64,000 nucleotides of DNA from positions 310,001-374,000 of the forward strand of contig JAWQEG010000169.1 in the NCBI GenBank assembly GCA_033782935.1. The letters run 5' to 3'. The notes beneath the pieces were generated by a model, which did no database searches, was not told the DNA's origin, and saw nothing but the letters and a program-made list of their open reading frames with translations. The DNA is from Petrolisthes cinctipes. Lineage: Eukaryota > Arthropoda > Malacostraca > Decapoda > Porcellanidae. Positions 61,419-64,000 of this stretch are shown piece after piece. Both the position numbers and the translations under genes were made by a program. Every line of letters starts with the position of its first letter. The first letter of the stretch is position 1.

Positions 61419-64000
61419 GTAGGCATGTACAGATTGCTTCTGGGACCCCAAAATATTGAATTTGCGGGTGTTTTGAGCCTGAATTAGAGATATAAACGGG
61501 TACAGAAGATACATGCACATATTGACTTTGGGCATCTAAAATATCGATTTTCAGCATGTTTTGGGCCTGTATTTTGAAAATACTCTAACACTGAGTAGGC
61601 ATGTACAGATTGCTTCTGGGACCCCAAAATATTGAATTTTTGGGTGTTTTGAGCCTGAATTTGAGATATAAACGGGTATTGAAGATGCATGCACATATCG
61701 ACTTTTGTGCACCTAAAAGATCGATTTTCAGTATGTTTTGAGCATGTATTTTGAAAATACTCTAACACGGAGTAGGCATGTACAGATCGCTTCTGGAACC
61801 CCTAAATATCGAATTTTCGGGTGTTTTGGGACTGAATTTGAGATATCGATTTTTTGGCACCTAAAATGTCGATTTTTAGCATGTTTATAGCCTATATTTT
61901 GAAAATATTCTAGCACTGTGTAGGCATGTACAGATTGCTTCTGGGAGACCAAAATATTGAATTTTCGGGTGTTTTGAGCCTGAATTTGAGATATAAACGG
62001 GTACAGAAGATACATGCACATATTGACTTTGGGCATCTAAAATATCGATTTTCAGCATGTTATGGGCCTGTATTTTGAAAATACTCTAACGCTGAGTAGG
62101 CATGTACAGATTGCTTCTGGGACCCCAAAATATCGAATTTTCGGGTGTTTTGAGCCTGAATTTGAGATATAAACGGGTATTGAAGATGCATGCACATATC
62201 GACTTTTGTGCACCTAAAAGATCGATTTTCAGTATGTTTTGAGCATGTATTTTGAAAATACTCTAACACGGAGTAGGCATGTACAGATCGCTTCTGGAAC
62301 CCCTAAATATCGAATTTTCGGGTGTTTTGGGACTGAATTTGAGATATCGATTTTTTGGCACCTAAAATGTCGATTTTTAGCATGTTTTTAGCCTATATTT
62401 TGAAAATATTCTAGCACTGAGTAGGCATGTACAGATTGCTTCTGGGACCCCAAAATATTGAATTTTCGGGTGTTTTGAGCCTGAATTTGAGATATAAACG
62501 GGTACAGAAGATACATGCACATATTGACTTTAGGCACCAAAAATATCGATTTTCAGCATGTTTTGGGCCTGAATTTTGAAAATACTCTAACACGGAGTAG
62601 GCATGTACAGATTGCTTCTGGGACCCCAAAATATTGAATTTTCGGGTGTTTTGAGCCTGAATTTGAGATATAAACGGGTACAGAAGATACATGCACATAT
62701 TGACTTTGGGCACCAAAAATATCGATTTTCAGCATGTTTTGGGCCTGAATTTTGAAAATACTCTAACACGGAGTAGGCATGTACAAATCGCTTCTGGGAC
62801 CCCAAAATATCGAATTTTCGGGTGTTTAGGGCCAGAATTTGAGATATAAACGGGTACAGAAGATGCATGCACATATCGACTTTTGGGCACCTAAAAGATC
62901 GATTTTCAGTATGTTTTTGGCCTGTATTTTGAAAATACTCTAACAAGGAGTAGGCATGTACAGATACCTTCTGGGACCTCTAAATATCGAATTTTCGGGT
63001 GTTTTGGGACTGAATTTGAGATATCGATTTTTTGGCACCTAAAATATCGATTTCAGCATGTTTTTAGCCTATATTTTGAAAATATTCTAGCACTGTGTAG
63101 GCATGTACAGATTGCTTCTGGGACCCCAAAATATTGAATTTTCGGGTGTTTTGAGCCTGAATTTGAGATATAAACGGGTACTGAAGATGCATGCACATAT
63201 CGACTTTTGTGCACCTAAAAGATCGATTTTCAGTATGTTTTGAGCATGTATTTTGAAAATACTCTAACACGGATTAGGCATGTACAGATCACTTCTGGAA
63301 CCCCTAAATATCGAATTTTCGGGTGTTTTGGGACTGAATTTGAGATATCGTCTTTTTGGCACCTAAATGATCGATTTTTAGCATAATTTTAGCCTATATT
63401 TTGAAAATATTCTAGCACTGAGTAGGCATGTACAGATTGCTTCTGGGACCCCAAAATATTGAATTTTCGGGTGTTTTGAGCCTGAATTTGAGATATAAAC
63501 GGGTACAGAAGATACATGCACATATTGACTTTGGGCACCAAAAATATCGATTTTCAGCATGTTTTGGGCCTGAATTTTGAAAATACTCTAACACGGAGTA
63601 GGCATGTACAGATCGCTTCTGGGACCCCAAAATATCGAATTTTCGGGTGTTTAGGGCCAGAATTTGAGATATAAACGGGTACAGAAGATGCATGCACATA
63701 TCGACTTTTGGGCACCTAAAAGATCGATTTTCAGTATGTTTTTGGCCTGTATTTTGAAAATACTCTAACACGGAGTAGGCATGTACAGATACCTTCTGGG
63801 ACCTCTAAATATCGAATTTTCGGGTGTTTTGGGACTGAATTTGAGATATCGATTTTTTGGCACCTAAAATGTCGATTTTTAGCAAGTTTTTAGCTTATAT
63901 TTTGAAAATATTCTAGCACTGTGTAGGCATGTACAGATTGCTTCTGGGACCCCAAAATATTGAATTTTCGGGTGTTTTGAGCCTGAATTTGAGATATAAA
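61419..64000. repeat. Right-end HOR stretch, array continues
   Basis: Short-monomer junctions near 61,847, 62,337, 63,016, 63,338 and 63,840 give trimer, full tetramer, dimer and trimer spacing. The last bases are mid-monomer (GAGATATAAA), so the array continues beyond the window. Confidence 0.85.

Larger units (their letters stand above)
1..64000. repeat. Satellite DNA array filling the whole window
   Basis: The entire window is a head-to-tail array of one monomer family with no inversion and no foreign insert that I could find. Long monomers are 176-177 bp and short ones 148 bp, and most are grouped as 501-bp trimers. Conserved landmarks recur in nearly every monomer: GTAGGCATGTACAG, CTTCTGGGACC, AATTTTCGGGTGTTTT, GAATTTGAGATAT, GGCACC, TCGATTTT and TTTTGAAAATA. 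About 127 short monomers were counted by eye, implying roughly 380 monomers. A 177-bp example has 67 G+C (about 38%). Monomer length near a nucleosome repeat, HOR structure and absence of genes and transposons fit a centromeric or pericentromeric satellite; that location is inference. I do not recognise the satellite from any named family. No promoter, terminator, origin or RNA gene can be supported. Confidence 0.97.

Noticed and set aside
1..64000. CRISPR array
   Set aside because: The regular period comes from directly abutting related monomers. There are no unique spacers between identical short repeats and no cas genes.
1..64000. Subrepeats of a ribosomal intergenic spacer, or a 5S rRNA tandem array
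   Set aside because: No rRNA coding segment, no internal 5S promoter-like element and no unique spacer occurs in 64 kb. Monomers abut directly.
1..64000. Telomeric or simple-sequence repeats
   Set aside because: No run of a telomere-type hexamer or heptamer, or of any microsatellite, was seen; the shortest clear period is the 148-177-bp monomer.
1..64000. Retroelement-derived satellite (for example from an LTR)
   Set aside because: No primer-binding site, polypurine tract, TG...CA terminus or protease/polymerase coding remnant could be recognised in any monomer.

Overview
The whole 64 kb window is one uninterrupted tandem satellite DNA array. I see no protein-coding gene, RNA gene, transposon, CRISPR array or unique sequence. 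The DNA is AT-rich (a representative 177-bp monomer is about 38% G+C). Every stretch I read aligns to one monomer family that begins, in the phase used here, with GTAGGCATGTACAG. Long stretches have a monomer near nucleosome length, with multi-monomer periods nested inside longer ones. This points to a eukaryotic nuclear genome and most probably a centromeric or pericentromeric satellite. I do not recognise the family and cannot name the species; a plant is plausible but unproven.

The basic higher-order repeat (HOR) is a 501-bp trimer: alpha (176 bp), beta (177 bp) and a short monomer gamma (148 bp). Gamma lacks one 29-bp block, and the gap is bounded by an ATAT microhomology. By eye I count about 127 short monomers and therefore roughly 380 monomers in the window. 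Short-to-short spacing is mostly 501 bp. Departures are almost always whole monomers: about 325 (dimer), 678 (tetramer), 855 (pentamer) and 1,561 bp (nonamer). Two diverged trimer versions, called beta-gamma and beta-prime/gamma-prime here, are intermixed through most of the array.

Layout: 1-3,491 irregular mixture with overlapping duplications at offsets 1,002, 1,178 and 855 bp; 3,492-6,613 two tandem copies of a 1,561-bp nonamer; 6,614-17,435 regular trimer domain; 17,436-about 24,330 a large tandem duplication (3,673-bp and 3,173-bp copies); about 24,331-28,553 a 2,311-bp period; 28,554-39,866 five tandem copies (full, shortened or truncated) of a 17-monomer, 2,830-bp super-HOR; 39,867-47,333 second trimer domain; 47,334-51,147 units of 1,330, 1,331 and 1,153 bp; 51,148-54,293 mixed; 54,294-61,418 units of 2,055, 1,730, 1,671 and 1,669 bp carrying their own deletion markers; 61,419-64,000 mixed to the end of the window. 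The array runs off both ends.

The layout reads as repeated in-register unequal exchange between HORs, which changes copy number by whole monomers, on top of rarer microhomology deletions inside monomers (29, 103, 10 and 9 bp). Those deletions were then copied along the array and act as lineage tags. Open reading frames up to 186 codons exist on the minus strand, but they follow from the repeat arithmetic (177 and 501 are multiples of 3) and are not annotated as genes.
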